Shown: positions 16,252 to 25,530, counted from the first letter of the stretch. The stretch: 64,000 bases of DNA from Sphingomonas chungangi (GCF_013778325.1 NZ_JACEIB010000003.1:372001-436000); one strand, 5' to 3'. Numbers and translations are program-made. Notes: generated by a model from the letters alone, not told the origin.

Positions 16252-17742
16252 ATGGACGTTCCCTTCACCGACATCGACCAGCTCTTTATCGATGGAGAAT
16301 GGTCTTCCGCCGGCGGTGGGCGGGAGGCCGTGATCAATCCCGCGACCGAGGCGGTGATCGGTGAGGCGCCCGTCGGGAATGCCGCCGCTGCCGATGCCGC
16401 GATCGCGGCCGCGCGACATGCGTTCGATCATGGCCCCTGGCCGCGCCTGACGATGGCGGAACGGTGCGATGCGATGCGCCGGGTGCACGCGGCGCTGCTG
16501 GCACGTCGCGACCGCATCGTGCAGTTGATCGTCGCCGAGGTCGGCTGCGCGCAGGGCATCACCAACGCGATGCAGGTCGACGCGCCGCTCGGCCATCTCT
16601 TCTCCGCGATCACCCACGCCGACCGCGACGACAGCGTGCGCCTTCCGATCGAGACCGTTCCCAACCCGATGGACCCGAGCGGACCGAGGATCATCGGCGG
16701 CACGACCGTGGTGCGCGAGCCGGTCGGCGTCGTCTCCGGCATCACGGGATACAATTTCCCGTTCCTGCTCAATCTCGCCAAGATCATTCCGGCGCTGCTG
16801 GCCGGCAACACGCTGGTGCTCAAGCCATCGCCGTTCACGCCCTTTTCCGCATTGTTGTTCGGCGAGGTCGTGCAGGAGGCGGGCCTGCCGAAAGGCGTGC
16901 TCAACGTCATTACGGGTGGCCCCGATGTCGGCACGCTGCTGACCACGGATCCGCGCGTCGATCTCGTCAGCTTCACGGGCTCCGAAGGCGTGGGCGCCGC
17001 GATCATGGCGCAGGCAGCCCCGACGTTGAAGCGCGTGCATCTCGAGCTCGGCGGGAAATCCGCGCTGATCGTGCGTGCCGACGCCGATATCCAGCGCGCC
17101 GCGATGAGCGCGGTCGCGGTGCTGTCGGTCAATTGCGGGCAGGGCTGTGCGCTGCTCACACGATTGCTGATCCACAACTCCATCCGCGCGCAATTCGTGG
17201 AGGCGGCGACCGCCATCGCCGCGCAATGGAAGATCGGCGATCCGGCCGACCCGTCGGTGCTGATGGGCCCGCTGATCCGCGAGCAGCAACGCTCCAAGGT
17301 CGAGCATTTCGTCCAGAAGGGGCGCGACGAGGGTGCGCGCCTGGTTCATGGCGGCGGCCGTCCGGCAGGCTTGCCCAAAGGCTTCTTCACCGATCTCACG
17401 CTGTTCGATGACGTCACCAACGACATGACGATCGCGCAGGAAGAGATATTCGGGCCGGTCGGCGCGATCATCGGCTTCGATACCGACGCGGAGGCGATCG
17501 CGATCACCAACGACAGCCGCTTCGGCCTAAACGGGGGCATCCTGACGACCGACGCGGCCAGGGCCTATGAGATGGCGCTCCAGATCCGTGCCGGCTCGGT
17601 CGCCATCAACGGCGGTACCGGCAAAATGACCTATGCCCCGATCGGCGGCTACAAGCGATCGGGGATCGGACGGGAATATGGCCCCGACTGGCTGCGCGAG
17701 TATCAGAACGAGAAGTCGATCTTCTATCCGATCGGGCGGTAA
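16252..17742 (+). CDS. NAD(P)-dependent aldehyde dehydrogenase
   Basis: A 496-residue aldehyde dehydrogenase with all catalytic residues: Asn168 (GYNFP), FTGS (241-244), general base Glu265 (LELGGKS) and nucleophile Cys299 (NCGQGCALL). The GQGC context is a variant of the usual GQxC. It should oxidise the aldehyde made by the GMC enzyme immediately upstream (12-nt gap, AAAGGA ribosome-binding site) to a carboxylic acid ready for CoA activation. No CoA ligase is seen in this operon. It converges with the phosphatase at 17757. Confidence 0.93.
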   Translation: MDVPFTDIDQLFIDGEWSSAGGGREAVINPATEAVIGEAPVGNAAAADAAIAAARHAFDHGPWPRLTMAERCDAMRRVHAALLARRDRIVQLIVAEVGCAQGITNAMQVDAPLGHLFSAITHADRDDSVRLPIETVPNPMDPSGPRIIGGTTVVREPVGVVSGITGYNFPFLLNLAKIIPALLAGNTLVLKPSPFTPFSALLFGEVVQEAGLPKGVLNVITGGPDVGTLLTTDPRVDLVSFTGSEGVGAAIMAQAAPTLKRVHLELGGKSALIVRADADIQRAAMSAVAVLSVNCGQGCALLTRLLIHNSIRAQFVEAATAIAAQWKIGDPADPSVLMGPLIREQQRSKVEHFVQKGRDEGARLVHGGGRPAGLPKGFFTDLTLFDDVTNDMTIAQEEIFGPVGAIIGFDTDAEAIAITNDSRFGLNGGILTTDAARAYEMALQIRAGSVAINGGTGKMTYAPIGGYKRSGIGREYGPDWLREYQNEKSIFYPIGR

Positions 17743-17756
17743 GGACGGCCGTCCGT

Positions 17757-18515
17757 CTAGGCGACGAAGACGGCGCGGAAGCGATCGAGCTGTGCCTCAT
17801 CGACGCCACCGGCGGCAAAGAAGCTTTCGATCGAGCCCCATTTGGCCGTGACCGCGTCGAGCGCGGCGTCGAGAAATTCCAGATCGACGCCGATCATCGC
17901 GTCCATCAGCTCCTCGCTCGGGCGGAAGCCGAAATGCTCCTCGAACTTCTCGGGCACGCCACCGCGTGCGCGCATATTCAGCGCGAACACCTCCGATCGC
18001 TGATAGTCAGCGACGATCAGGTCGCGCGGCACGCCAAGCGCCGCGAGCAAGATCGCGACCATGACGCCGGTACGGTCCTTGCCCGCGGTGCAATGGACCA
18101 GAATGGGGGTGCCCCCGCCCACGATTGCATCGACCAGCATCTTGAGATTGGGCAGGATCTGTGCCGGCATCTCCGAATAGTTGGTGGCGAGCGCACGCTT
18201 GCCAGCCTCTAGCGTGGGGTTGTCCTTCAACGTGGCCCAGCCGGCATTGGTAATCACCCGCAGATCGGCCGTGATGTCCATGTTGAGCAATAGCGCGGCG
18301 GTCGCCCAGTCGTTGGGATCCTTGTCGCGTTCCGAGTCCGACCGCAGATCGCAGACGAGCTTGATGCCGAGCGCCGCCAATTCGGAGCGGTGATCGTCGT
18401 CGAAGCTCGCCGGCCCTTCGGATCGATACAGAATGGCCGGGCGGACGATCCCGCCCGATGCCGTCGGTATGCCGCCGACATCGCGGAAGTTCAGTCTGGA
18501 AAGAGCTTCGGTCAT
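17757..18515 (-). CDS. Protein tyrosine/serine phosphatase (Y_phosphatase3 type)
   Basis: A 252-residue phosphatase with the P-loop HCTAGKDRTG (Cys142 nucleophile, Arg148) and the N-terminal NFRDVGGIPT block typical of the MptpB-like family. These enzymes can dephosphorylate phosphotyrosine, phosphoserine and phosphoinositides. Inside a catabolic island with four phosphotransferase-family genes it could remove a phosphate from a metabolic intermediate, but that is inference. The start at MTEALSRLNF (18515) is preferred over a long upstream open frame that runs into the promoter region and lacks domain sequence. Confidence 0.88.
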   Translation of the reverse strand: MTEALSRLNFRDVGGIPTASGGIVRPAILYRSEGPASFDDDHRSELAALGIKLVCDLRSDSERDKDPNDWATAALLLNMDITADLRVITNAGWATLKDNPTLEAGKRALATNYSEMPAQILPNLKMLVDAIVGGGTPILVHCTAGKDRTGVMVAILLAALGVPRDLIVADYQRSEVFALNMRARGGVPEKFEEHFGFRPSEELMDAMIGVDLEFLDAALDAVTAKWGSIESFFAAGGVDEAQLDRFRAVFVA

Positions 18516-18637
18516 TGTTCGTCTCTCCGTTTTCGACTGCGATAGCGTTGCGATGTTGCAGGAGCAGGACGTCCAAGAGGGGCCGCCGCATGTTCCGGCC
18601 GCGACCGCAAGAAGCCCGTGGCCGACCCGCTGACTCA

Positions 18638-18653
18638 CCTGCCCGAAGGTGGG
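18638..18653. promoter_or_regulatory. CCTRYC-N4-GRYAGG site S8 (sulfotransferase / phosphatase)
   Basis: CCTGCCCGAAGGTGGG has an exact left half and one mismatch on the right. It lies 52 nt upstream of the sulfotransferase start (18706) and 122 nt upstream of the divergent phosphatase start. Confidence 0.62.
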
Positions 18654-18705
18654 TCGCATGGCGCCAAGCCGGAGATAGATGGCTTGAAAGACTAGGGAGG
18701 AACGG

Positions 18706-19851
18706 ATGTTGGCGACGTCGGTGGCGACCATGGCGCTGGTCGACGAGTTCGATCTGTCCGAGCCGTTGCGCGAAGGCGTGATGCCGGGTGTCGACGCGAT
18801 GCTCCGCGCGCTCGATGCGGAGCCGGGGCTGAGCCCCGAAGGGCGTGCCGCCGCGATCGGCCTGTTTCGCGACAATCTCCGCCGCCTCGCCGCGATCGAC
18901 GGCGATCGCCACCGCCATCCCGAGATCGCCGAGGTCGTGATCGACCGGCCGGTGTTCATCCTCGGCCTGCCCCGTTGCGGCACCAGCCTGCTCCATGCGC
19001 TGATCGGCGCCGATCCGGGGGTGCGCACGCCGATGTCGTGGGAGGTCGCCAACCCGTCACCCCCGCCGGAGGCCGCGACCTTCGCCAACGACCCGCGCGC
19101 GCAGGCGTTCGACGATTATGTCGCGGCCACCTTCGTCGGTAAATGGGCGGACATGCTGAAGGCGCATCCGATCGGGGCATGGATCCCGCAGGAATGCGGG
19201 ATGATCCTGGAAACCTCGTTCCAGAGCCTCAACCCGCTGACCATGTTCCGCATTCCGGACTATTACCCTTGGTATCTCGAGCAGGATTCGCGGTTCGCCT
19301 ACACGGTCCACAAGATGTTCCTGCAACATCTCGCATGGCGCAATCCGCGGGATCGCTGGGTGCTCAAGGTGCAGGAGCATGCCAATCATCTGCCGTCGCT
19401 GTTCGCGATCTATCCTGACGCGATGCTGGTGCAGCCGCATCGCGACCCGGTGACCGTGCAGGCGTCGATTTGCCGTCTGTTCGAGGTGCTGCGCAGCGTC
19501 GCCATCCCCGATCAGGATCGCGCCGCGCTCGGGCAGGAACTGCTCCATCTCTGGCATGACGGGCAGGTGCGGATGATGGCCTATCGCAAGGCCCATCCTT
19601 ACAAGCCGGTCTATGACATGCGCTACAAGGATCTCGTCGCCGATCCGGTGCGGGCAGTGCAGGATGTTTACGCCTTTGCCGATATTCCGTTCACTCCGGA
19701 GACCGAGCGCGGCGTGCGCGGCTGGCTGGCCGACAACCCGGCGGGCAAGCATGGCAAGCACGTCTATGCCTTGAGCGACTATGGGCTGACGGAGGACGAC
19801 GTCCGCGCCGTGTATGGCGATTATATCGACGCCTACCGGGAGTATATCTGA
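18706..19851 (+). CDS. Sulfotransferase family protein
   Basis: A 381-residue sulfotransferase-fold protein: the 5'-phosphosulfate loop GLPRCGTSLLHAL (87-99) and the 3'-phosphate segment VQPHRDPVTVQAS. It would transfer sulfate from PAPS to a hydroxyl group, or use the fold otherwise; the acceptor is unknown. AGGGAGGA precedes the start. Its stop overlaps the next start (TGATG), so it is translationally coupled to a DUF1214 protein. A similar pairing is seen at 35042-38287, where a second sulfotransferase is in one operon with a DUF1214 gene. Confidence 0.85.
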   Translation: MLATSVATMALVDEFDLSEPLREGVMPGVDAMLRALDAEPGLSPEGRAAAIGLFRDNLRRLAAIDGDRHRHPEIAEVVIDRPVFILGLPRCGTSLLHALIGADPGVRTPMSWEVANPSPPPEAATFANDPRAQAFDDYVAATFVGKWADMLKAHPIGAWIPQECGMILETSFQSLNPLTMFRIPDYYPWYLEQDSRFAYTVHKMFLQHLAWRNPRDRWVLKVQEHANHLPSLFAIYPDAMLVQPHRDPVTVQASICRLFEVLRSVAIPDQDRAALGQELLHLWHDGQVRMMAYRKAHPYKPVYDMRYKDLVADPVRAVQDVYAFADIPFTPETERGVRGWLADNPAGKHGKHVYALSDYGLTEDDVRAVYGDYIDAYREYI

Positions 19852-21023
19852 TGGCGGATTTTCCCGGCTGGCTGGACTATCTGGCCACGATGGAAGGTGC
19901 GGGCGAGGTGCTCGACCTGCTTCAGGATCGCGTCGACGCCGATCTGTCGCAGGAGGCGTTGCGGCTGCTGTTTCTTGGCCTGTCCGGCGGTTTCTTCACG
20001 GCCTTCGCCGATCCCGACCTGCCCGATTTCGTGCCGGCGGTGAACACCGTGCTCAACGGCAGCATGACCAATCCCGATTTCGTCTATGCGACGGCATCGA
20101 TCGACGGGGCTGGCGCGTATCGTATCAGCGGCGAGCGCGGCGATGGCCTGTTCGTGCTGATCGACATCGCCGCAGGCGGTCTAGGCGTGATGGACAAGCT
20201 CGGGCCGTCCTGCGGCACGATCGACCTCGACTCGATCGATATCGAGCCTGACGGCCGCTTCGAACTCGTACTGAGCCAGGAGCGGCCGGACGGATGCACG
20301 GGCAACTGGCGCGCGCTCGATCCACGTGCCGTGACCTTGAACCTGCGCCAGGCCGCCTACGATTGGGGGGACGGGCGCGACGGGCGCTTCGCGATCGAGC
20401 GGATCGACAAGCCGATCGCGCCGCGCCGAAGGACGGCCGCCGAGATCGCGGAGCGGCTGACGGCGCTCGCCGGCTATCCGCGGCGCTATGCGGGGCTTTG
20501 GATGAACGTCGTCAAGGATCAGGCGGCCAAGGGGTTGTGGAACCGCTTCGAGCATGACGATTGGGCGGGTCGGGGCGGGGTCGCCGGGCAGCATTATTAC
20601 CAAGGCCTGTTTCGCATCGAACCGGGCCATGTGCTGCTGCTCGAGAGCGAATTGCCGGAGACCGTGCGCTACTGGAACGTGCAGCTGGGTGATCTCGTCT
20701 GGAACACGATCGACTGGATGAACCGCCAGTCGAGCCTCAACGGCGGCCAGGCGACGATCGACAGCGATGGCAAGTTCCGCGCGGTGATCGCGACCGACGA
20801 TCCCGGCGTCCCCAACTGGCTCGATCCCGGCGGCTGGCGCGAGGGCGCGATCATGCTGCGCTGGACCGAGGCGTCGAGCGGGCCGGCGCCGACTTTGACG
20901 TTGATCCCGATCGGCTCGCTTCGCGACCACCTGCCCACTGACACGCCGACCATCGGCGCGGAGGAACGCGATCGCAGGCTTCGCGCGCGGCGGACCGGGG
21001 TGCAACTGCGCCGCCGCTGGTAG
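19851..21023 (+). CDS. DUF1214 domain protein
   Basis: A 390-residue protein with the C-terminal DUF1214 block: ETVRYWNVQLGD, SSLNGGQATIDSDG and DPGVPNWLDPGG. It has no signal peptide or membrane segment. The domain has no established enzymatic role that I can name. Two further copies occur at 32145 and 37022. Coupling to a sulfotransferase here, and co-occurrence again at 35042-38287, suggests a shared step. The N-terminal third is acidic and repeats the D-x-D-G-R-F pattern also seen in the copy at 32145. Confidence 0.8.
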   Translation: MADFPGWLDYLATMEGAGEVLDLLQDRVDADLSQEALRLLFLGLSGGFFTAFADPDLPDFVPAVNTVLNGSMTNPDFVYATASIDGAGAYRISGERGDGLFVLIDIAAGGLGVMDKLGPSCGTIDLDSIDIEPDGRFELVLSQERPDGCTGNWRALDPRAVTLNLRQAAYDWGDGRDGRFAIERIDKPIAPRRRTAAEIAERLTALAGYPRRYAGLWMNVVKDQAAKGLWNRFEHDDWAGRGGVAGQHYYQGLFRIEPGHVLLLESELPETVRYWNVQLGDLVWNTIDWMNRQSSLNGGQATIDSDGKFRAVIATDDPGVPNWLDPGGWREGAIMLRWTEASSGPAPTLTLIPIGSLRDHLPTDTPTIGAEERDRRLRARRTGVQLRRRW

Positions 21024-21056
21024 CGAACGGTGCCGGACGATGCGGAGGCGAGAGGC

Positions 21057-21965
21057 ATGCGGTTCCTGACCGACGGATTGATGCTGCCGGAAGGCCCGAT
21101 CGCGCTCGCGGACGGGTCTTTGATGGTGGTCGAGGTCTTGGGTGGCCGTCTGACCCGGATTGCGCCCGACGGTGCACGATCGGTCGTCGCGGAGCTGGGC
21201 GGAGGGCCGAACGGCGCCGCGATCGGCCCGGACGGCCGCTGCTACGTCTGCAACAATGGCGGCCTCGACCATATCGAGCTCGAAGGCGGTGCGCTCGTGC
21301 CGCAGGAGGCGCCGATCGACACGCCGCCCGGATCGATCCAGGTCGTCGATCTGGCGACGGGCGCTTTCGAGATGCTCTATGCGCATGGCGAGGCGACACC
21401 CTTCTGGGGCCCGAACGACATCGTGTTCGATCGTGATGGCGGCTTCTGGTTCACCGACTTCGGCCGTGATCGCGGACGCGTCCGGATGCGCGGCGCGGTC
21501 TATTATGCGCGGGCTGATGGCAGCGGCATTCGCGAAGTGATCGCGCCGATCGACGCGCCCAACGGCATCGGCCTCTCGCCCGACGGGCGGACGCTGTACG
21601 TCGCGACGACCTACGAAGCGCACCTGCTGAGCTTCCGGCTCTCGGCCCCCGGCGTGGTCGATCGATCGGCAGGGCAGATGCCGGGCGGGGCGACGATCGT
21701 CGGGCGGGCCGGTGCGGGCCAGTATCTCGACAGCCTGGCCATCGATCGCCAGGGCCGAATATGCGTCGCCTCGCCCGGCATCGGCGCGATTCTGGTCTTT
21801 CCGGCGGGGGGAGGCGCGCCGATGGCGATCGACATGCCCGACTTCCTGACCACCAACATCTGCTTCGGCGGGGCGGACCTGACGACTGCCTATGTCACGC
21901 TCGGCAGCAGCGGACGCGTCGCCATGCTCGATTGGGATACGCCGGGGCTGCCGCTCGCCTTCTGA
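21057..21965 (+). CDS. SMP-30/gluconolactonase-like protein
   Basis: A 302-residue six-bladed beta-propeller of the SMP-30/gluconolactonase/LRE family. Expected metal-site blocks are visible: LPEGPIAL (Glu), GPNDIVFDRDGGFWFTDFG (Asn, Asp), DAPNGIGLSPDG and YLDSLAIDRQG (Asp). Family members hydrolyse lactones with a divalent metal. The ATG at 21057 follows a purine-rich stretch and begins at the first strand; GTG at 21030 is an alternative. It is third in the sulfotransferase operon and converges with the PQQ dehydrogenase 5 nt away. A lactone formed in ring or side-chain oxidation is a possible substrate. Confidence 0.85.
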   Translation: MRFLTDGLMLPEGPIALADGSLMVVEVLGGRLTRIAPDGARSVVAELGGGPNGAAIGPDGRCYVCNNGGLDHIELEGGALVPQEAPIDTPPGSIQVVDLATGAFEMLYAHGEATPFWGPNDIVFDRDGGFWFTDFGRDRGRVRMRGAVYYARADGSGIREVIAPIDAPNGIGLSPDGRTLYVATTYEAHLLSFRLSAPGVVDRSAGQMPGGATIVGRAGAGQYLDSLAIDRQGRICVASPGIGAILVFPAGGGAPMAIDMPDFLTTNICFGGADLTTAYVTLGSSGRVAMLDWDTPGLPLAF

Positions 21966-21970
21966 CCTGG

Positions 21971-24346
21971 CTAGTGTTTCGGCAGTGCGTAGGCGACGAT
22001 CTCGTCGCTGTAGCCCGACAGCATCGCGCCATGTCCGCCGGCAGCGATCACGACGAACTGTCGCCCGCTTTTCGGTGACCAGTAGGTCGACGGGGAAGCA
22101 TTGCCCCCGGCCGGCAAGCGAGCCTTCCATAGCTCACGGCCCGTCCTCACGTCATAGGCGCGGAAGGCATGCTCCTGCGTGGCTCCGACGAAGATCAGGC
22201 CGCTCGCTGTCACCACCGAGCCACCGATGTTCGGAACGCCCATCGGGATCGGCAGGAAGGTGGGCAGCGCGATCGGGCCGCTGTCGCGTGAGGTGCCGAA
22301 AACGTGGCTCCACGCGATCCTCCCGGTTCGCAAATCGACCGCGCTGATCCGGCCGTAAGGCGGTTGCTGGCAGGGTATCGCCAACGGTGACAGGAAGGGC
22401 ATGATGTGCGCCGCATAAGGCACGCCCAGCTGCGCCACCGGGCCACCGACGTCGCTCATATGCTCGGCGTTCATCGGCTTTACGCCCATCCGATCGGCGT
22501 CGGCGCGCGTGATCAGCCGATCGTAGTTGGCGACCTGGTTGTTGTTGACGATCATGAGGCCGCGCGCCTTGTCGACCGATATGCCGCCCCAGTCGACACC
22601 GCCGAGATAGCCCGGCCACACGATCGTCGGCTGGTGCGTGCCGAGCGGCGTCATGTCGCCCTCGAAACGTGCCTCGCGGAACCGGAGGCGACACAGCGCC
22701 TGATCGATCGGCGTGAGGCCCCACATGCCTGCCTCGCTCGGCTTCGGGCCGCCGAAGGAGGGGAGGCCGACGGAATAGGGTTGCGTCGCGGCCAGCCGCT
22801 CCCCGGGAACGCCACCCTGCGGCACCGCGCGCTCCTTCACCGGGAAGACGGGGCGACCGGTGCGACGATCGAGCACGAAAATCTCGCCGCGCTTGGTCGG
22901 CTGGATCAGCCCCGGCACACCGCCGGGAAGATCGACCAGGGTCGGCTGGGCCGGTACGTCATAATCCCACAGATCGTGGTGCGTTGTCTGGAACGACCAG
23001 CGCACCGCGCCCGTGTTCGCGTCGAGCGCGACGACGGCGCTCGAGAAGCGGTCGTCGAGCGGCGTCCGATGGCCGCCGTAATAATCGGGGGTGGCGTTGC
23101 CCATCGGCGCGTAGACCAGCCCCAGCGCCTCGTCCGAGCTCATCGGCGCCCAGCTGTTGGGCGTGCCGCGCGTGTAGCTTGAGCCTGCGGAAGGCTCGGC
23201 ATGATCATCCGGCTTGCCCGGATCATAGGCCCAGGCAAATGCGCCCGACACGGCGTCGTAGGCGCGGATCACACCGGCGGGCTCACCGACGCGTTGGCCG
23301 TCAGTCACCCAGCCGCCGAGCACCAGCTTGCCGCGCACCAGCGCTGGCGGCGAGGTGACGAAATAATAGCCCTTGTCGACCCGCCCCATGCCGGAGAGCA
23401 GTGAGACCGCACCGTCTTGTCCGAACTGGGGACATGATGCTCCGGTGGCGGCATCCATCGCGAGCAGCCGGGCGTCCACCGTGGCCATATAGATACGCTC
23501 GGCGCACGAGCCGGTCGCGTTCGGCACCTTGTAGTAGGTTACGCCGCGACAGGAGAGACCGTAAACGCCGCGAATGTCGGCTTTCGCGGCATGGCGCCAA
23601 AGCTGTTTCCCGGTTTCGGCATCGAGCGCGACGACATCGTTATAGCCGGTGCAGAAATAGAGCCGCTCTCCGATCTTGAGAGGATTGGCCTCGAAGGCGG
23701 AATGCGCGCCCTGCGGCATCGGTCCTGTGTGGTAGGTCCAGGCGACCCTGAGGCCGGCGGCATTGGCCGGCGTGATCTGCCGGAGCGGGGACCAGCGCGA
23801 GCCGCCGCGATCGTTGCCGTAGGCGATCCAGTCGCCATCGGCGGTGGTGGCGGGGGGCAGACCATAGGCGGTGGTCGTCGCGGCGGGATCTCGGTCGAGC
23901 CAGAATGTGGTGCCGACCATCAGCAGGATCGCCAGAGCAAGGGACGGCCACAGCAGCCTTCCCCCCGGAAGTGGCGCGACAAGGCCAATGTGACGGCGAA
24001 ACCACGGTGTCAGCATCCACAACCCGAGACACACCGGCATGGCCAGTCGCGGGGCCAATGCCCATCCGTCGAGCCCGACCTCCTGCAGCGCCCAGACAAG
24101 ATTGGCTGCGAGGAACACCCAGAACAGCCAGATCGCCGCGCGGCGGCGCATCGCGCCGAGGATCGCCGTGGCGACCATCACCGCTCCGGTAACAAGATAC
24201 CAGGGCGAACCGTCCAACAAGGCGAGCTTGCCCCCGATCCAAAGCAGGGCGGCCCCGCTCGCCGCGAGGATCAGGAGGAAAGCCGCGTTGAGAGCAAAGC
24301 GGACCATGGAGGCCACGGAAATCAGGCGACCTTTTCGCTCAGCCAT
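21971..24346 (-). CDS. Membrane-bound PQQ-dependent dehydrogenase (glucose/quinate/shikimate family)
   Basis: A 791-residue quinoprotein. About 150 N-terminal residues hold roughly five hydrophobic segments (including LILAASGAALLWIGG), as in membrane glucose dehydrogenase. A periplasmic eight-bladed propeller follows with WSPLRQITPANA, THHDLWDYDVPAQPTLVD and VWPGYLGGVDWGG. Substrate is oxidised in the periplasm with electrons going to ubiquinone. The start at 24346 lies 25 nt inside the upstream SnoaL gene; M14 at 24307 is an alternative. Family membership does not decide between glucose and an island-specific alcohol. No PQQ biosynthesis genes are in the window. Confidence 0.88.
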   Translation of the reverse strand: MAERKGRLISVASMVRFALNAAFLLILAASGAALLWIGGKLALLDGSPWYLVTGAVMVATAILGAMRRRAAIWLFWVFLAANLVWALQEVGLDGWALAPRLAMPVCLGLWMLTPWFRRHIGLVAPLPGGRLLWPSLALAILLMVGTTFWLDRDPAATTTAYGLPPATTADGDWIAYGNDRGGSRWSPLRQITPANAAGLRVAWTYHTGPMPQGAHSAFEANPLKIGERLYFCTGYNDVVALDAETGKQLWRHAAKADIRGVYGLSCRGVTYYKVPNATGSCAERIYMATVDARLLAMDAATGASCPQFGQDGAVSLLSGMGRVDKGYYFVTSPPALVRGKLVLGGWVTDGQRVGEPAGVIRAYDAVSGAFAWAYDPGKPDDHAEPSAGSSYTRGTPNSWAPMSSDEALGLVYAPMGNATPDYYGGHRTPLDDRFSSAVVALDANTGAVRWSFQTTHHDLWDYDVPAQPTLVDLPGGVPGLIQPTKRGEIFVLDRRTGRPVFPVKERAVPQGGVPGERLAATQPYSVGLPSFGGPKPSEAGMWGLTPIDQALCRLRFREARFEGDMTPLGTHQPTIVWPGYLGGVDWGGISVDKARGLMIVNNNQVANYDRLITRADADRMGVKPMNAEHMSDVGGPVAQLGVPYAAHIMPFLSPLAIPCQQPPYGRISAVDLRTGRIAWSHVFGTSRDSGPIALPTFLPIPMGVPNIGGSVVTASGLIFVGATQEHAFRAYDVRTGRELWKARLPAGGNASPSTYWSPKSGRQFVVIAAGGHGAMLSGYSDEIVAYALPKH

Positions 24347-24774
24347 TCAGGAATGTTCAGCCGGTAGCATTTTTCTTCATAGAGCCGCGCGATGCGCCAC
24401 CCATCAATGGTGCGCACGAGATCGTGAACGTACCACAGGCCGAACGTCACGGTGTCTTCCTGCGCGCCGTTGCTGACCGTCATCGGGTTGTAGCAGACCG
24501 TCTTCGTGCGGCACATGTCGCCGTCGAATTCGTAGCGCGTCGTCGATACGGCATGCTGCGCGGCGGTGACGATGGCGAAGCTGCCGCGCAGGAAATCCTT
24601 GGTTTCGGCGAGGCTGCCCCTGAACCCGACCATCTCGCTGTAGTCAATCACGGCATCGGGGGTGAAATAGCGATCCAGCGCGTCAAAATCGCGCGAATCG
24701 ACGGCGTAGCAATAACCCACGAGCAGATCCTGAATCTCGAAGCGATCGGACATTTCCTGCACGCTGAGGCTCAT
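24322..24774 (-). CDS. SnoaL-like protein
   Basis: A 150-residue NTF2-fold protein: EIQDLLVGYCYAVDSRDFDALDRYF is the usual N-terminal helix pair and DGWRIARLYEEKCYRLN the last strands. It resembles SnoaL_4-type proteins in aromatic and steroid degradation clusters; function unassigned. The start at 24774 follows AAAGGG; further in-frame codons upstream extend across the regulatory site and are rejected. It overlaps the PQQ dehydrogenase gene downstream, so the two are probably cotranscribed. Confidence 0.83.
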   Translation of the reverse strand: MSLSVQEMSDRFEIQDLLVGYCYAVDSRDFDALDRYFTPDAVIDYSEMVGFRGSLAETKDFLRGSFAIVTAAQHAVSTTRYEFDGDMCRTKTVCYNPMTVSNGAQEDTVTFGLWYVHDLVRTIDGWRIARLYEEKCYRLNIPEWLSEKVA

Positions 24775-24841
24775 CCCGCACCCTTTCCCGCTTGTCGGTA
24801 TATTGTGGGAGTATAGGTCGCACGCAGCTAAGCCCGGGAGG

Positions 24842-24857
24842 CCTTTCCAAAGGTAGG
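24842..24857. promoter_or_regulatory. CCTRYC-N4-GRYAGG site S9 (shared by divergent SnoaL genes)
   Basis: CCTTTCCAAAGGTAGG has one mismatch on the left and an exact right half. It lies 67 nt from the minus-strand SnoaL start (24774) and 93 nt from the plus-strand SnoaL start (24951). It is the only copy in this divergent region. Confidence 0.7.
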
Positions 24858-24950
24858 TTGCCCGACCTTGCCCACTGTTCAAAGAAATCCGGTTCGTCGG
24901 CGATCTGCCGCGTCAAAGCCGCGCCAGCCCGGCGCTTCAAGGAGATCATG

Positions 24951-25475
24951 ATGGGCCTTCCCGCCTTCACCGAAGCCGATTTCGTCCTGTCCCAGGAAAA
25001 GCGTGACGAGATCACCGCGGGGCTGACGCCACGCCAGAAGTTCATGGTCGAGCATTGGATGAACCTGCACGAGGTCATCAACCGTGGCGACTGGGACGGG
25101 ATGGACGAGTATTTCAACGTCGATACCATGACCTACGACAACCCGAACCGTCCGGATCTGGGCACGTACAAGGTCTGGAAGACTTCGCCGCAAGGCCTCT
25201 ACAAGACATTCCCGCCATCGATCTATCGCACGCTGAAGGCGTGGGGCCGTGGCGAGGACGAGATTTGCGTGCTGTGCCACCACCATGGCAAGCACACCGG
25301 CGGCCCCTACATGGGCGTCCAGCCGACCGGCAACGAGCTCAACGTGGTTTGGTTCTCGTGGCTGCGCTTCCGCGGCGATAAGATCGATCACATCTATTCG
25401 ATCTCGGACGTGCTGACGATGCTCAAGGACCTCGAGGTGATCCAGGTCCCGCAGCCGGTAGATCCCTACAAGTAA
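24951..25475 (+). CDS. SnoaL-like / NTF2-fold protein
   Basis: A 174-residue relative of the protein at 5002-5505. Shared blocks are NPNRPDLGTYK, WKTSP, YKTFPPS, GGPYMGVQPTGNE and PQPVDPYK. The conserved His-rich CHHHGKHTGG and Asn/Asp residues may line the pocket. ATG 24951 is favoured over ATG 24948 because AAGGAG then lies 6 nt away. It is monocistronic, ended by a strong terminator at 25502-25530. Two related copies under the same kind of promoter site suggest closely related or successive steps. Confidence 0.85.
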   Translation: MGLPAFTEADFVLSQEKRDEITAGLTPRQKFMVEHWMNLHEVINRGDWDGMDEYFNVDTMTYDNPNRPDLGTYKVWKTSPQGLYKTFPPSIYRTLKAWGRGEDEICVLCHHHGKHTGGPYMGVQPTGNELNVVWFSWLRFRGDKIDHIYSISDVLTMLKDLEVIQVPQPVDPYK

Positions 25476-25501
25476 GACGCTTCATTCTTCCGGGAAACGC
25501 C

Positions 25502-25530
25502 AAGGGCGCGCCGTTGGGCGCGCCCTTTTT
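25502..25530. terminator. Bidirectional Rho-independent terminator
   Basis: Perfect 11-bp stem AAGGGCGCGCC / GGCGCGCCCTT (25502-25512, 25517-25527) with a GTTG loop, followed by a T-run to 25530. It lies between the convergent SnoaL (ends 25475) and phosphotransferase (ends 25577) genes. Confidence 0.93.

Noticed and set aside
14605-17349. A 914-codon open frame on the minus strand across the GMC and aldehyde dehydrogenase genes, and a similar 747-codon frame at 47805-50048 opposite the TonB receptor.
   Set aside because: They are antisense shadows of high-GC genes; the translations are Arg/His/Gly-rich without domains, while the opposite strand encodes complete enzymes.
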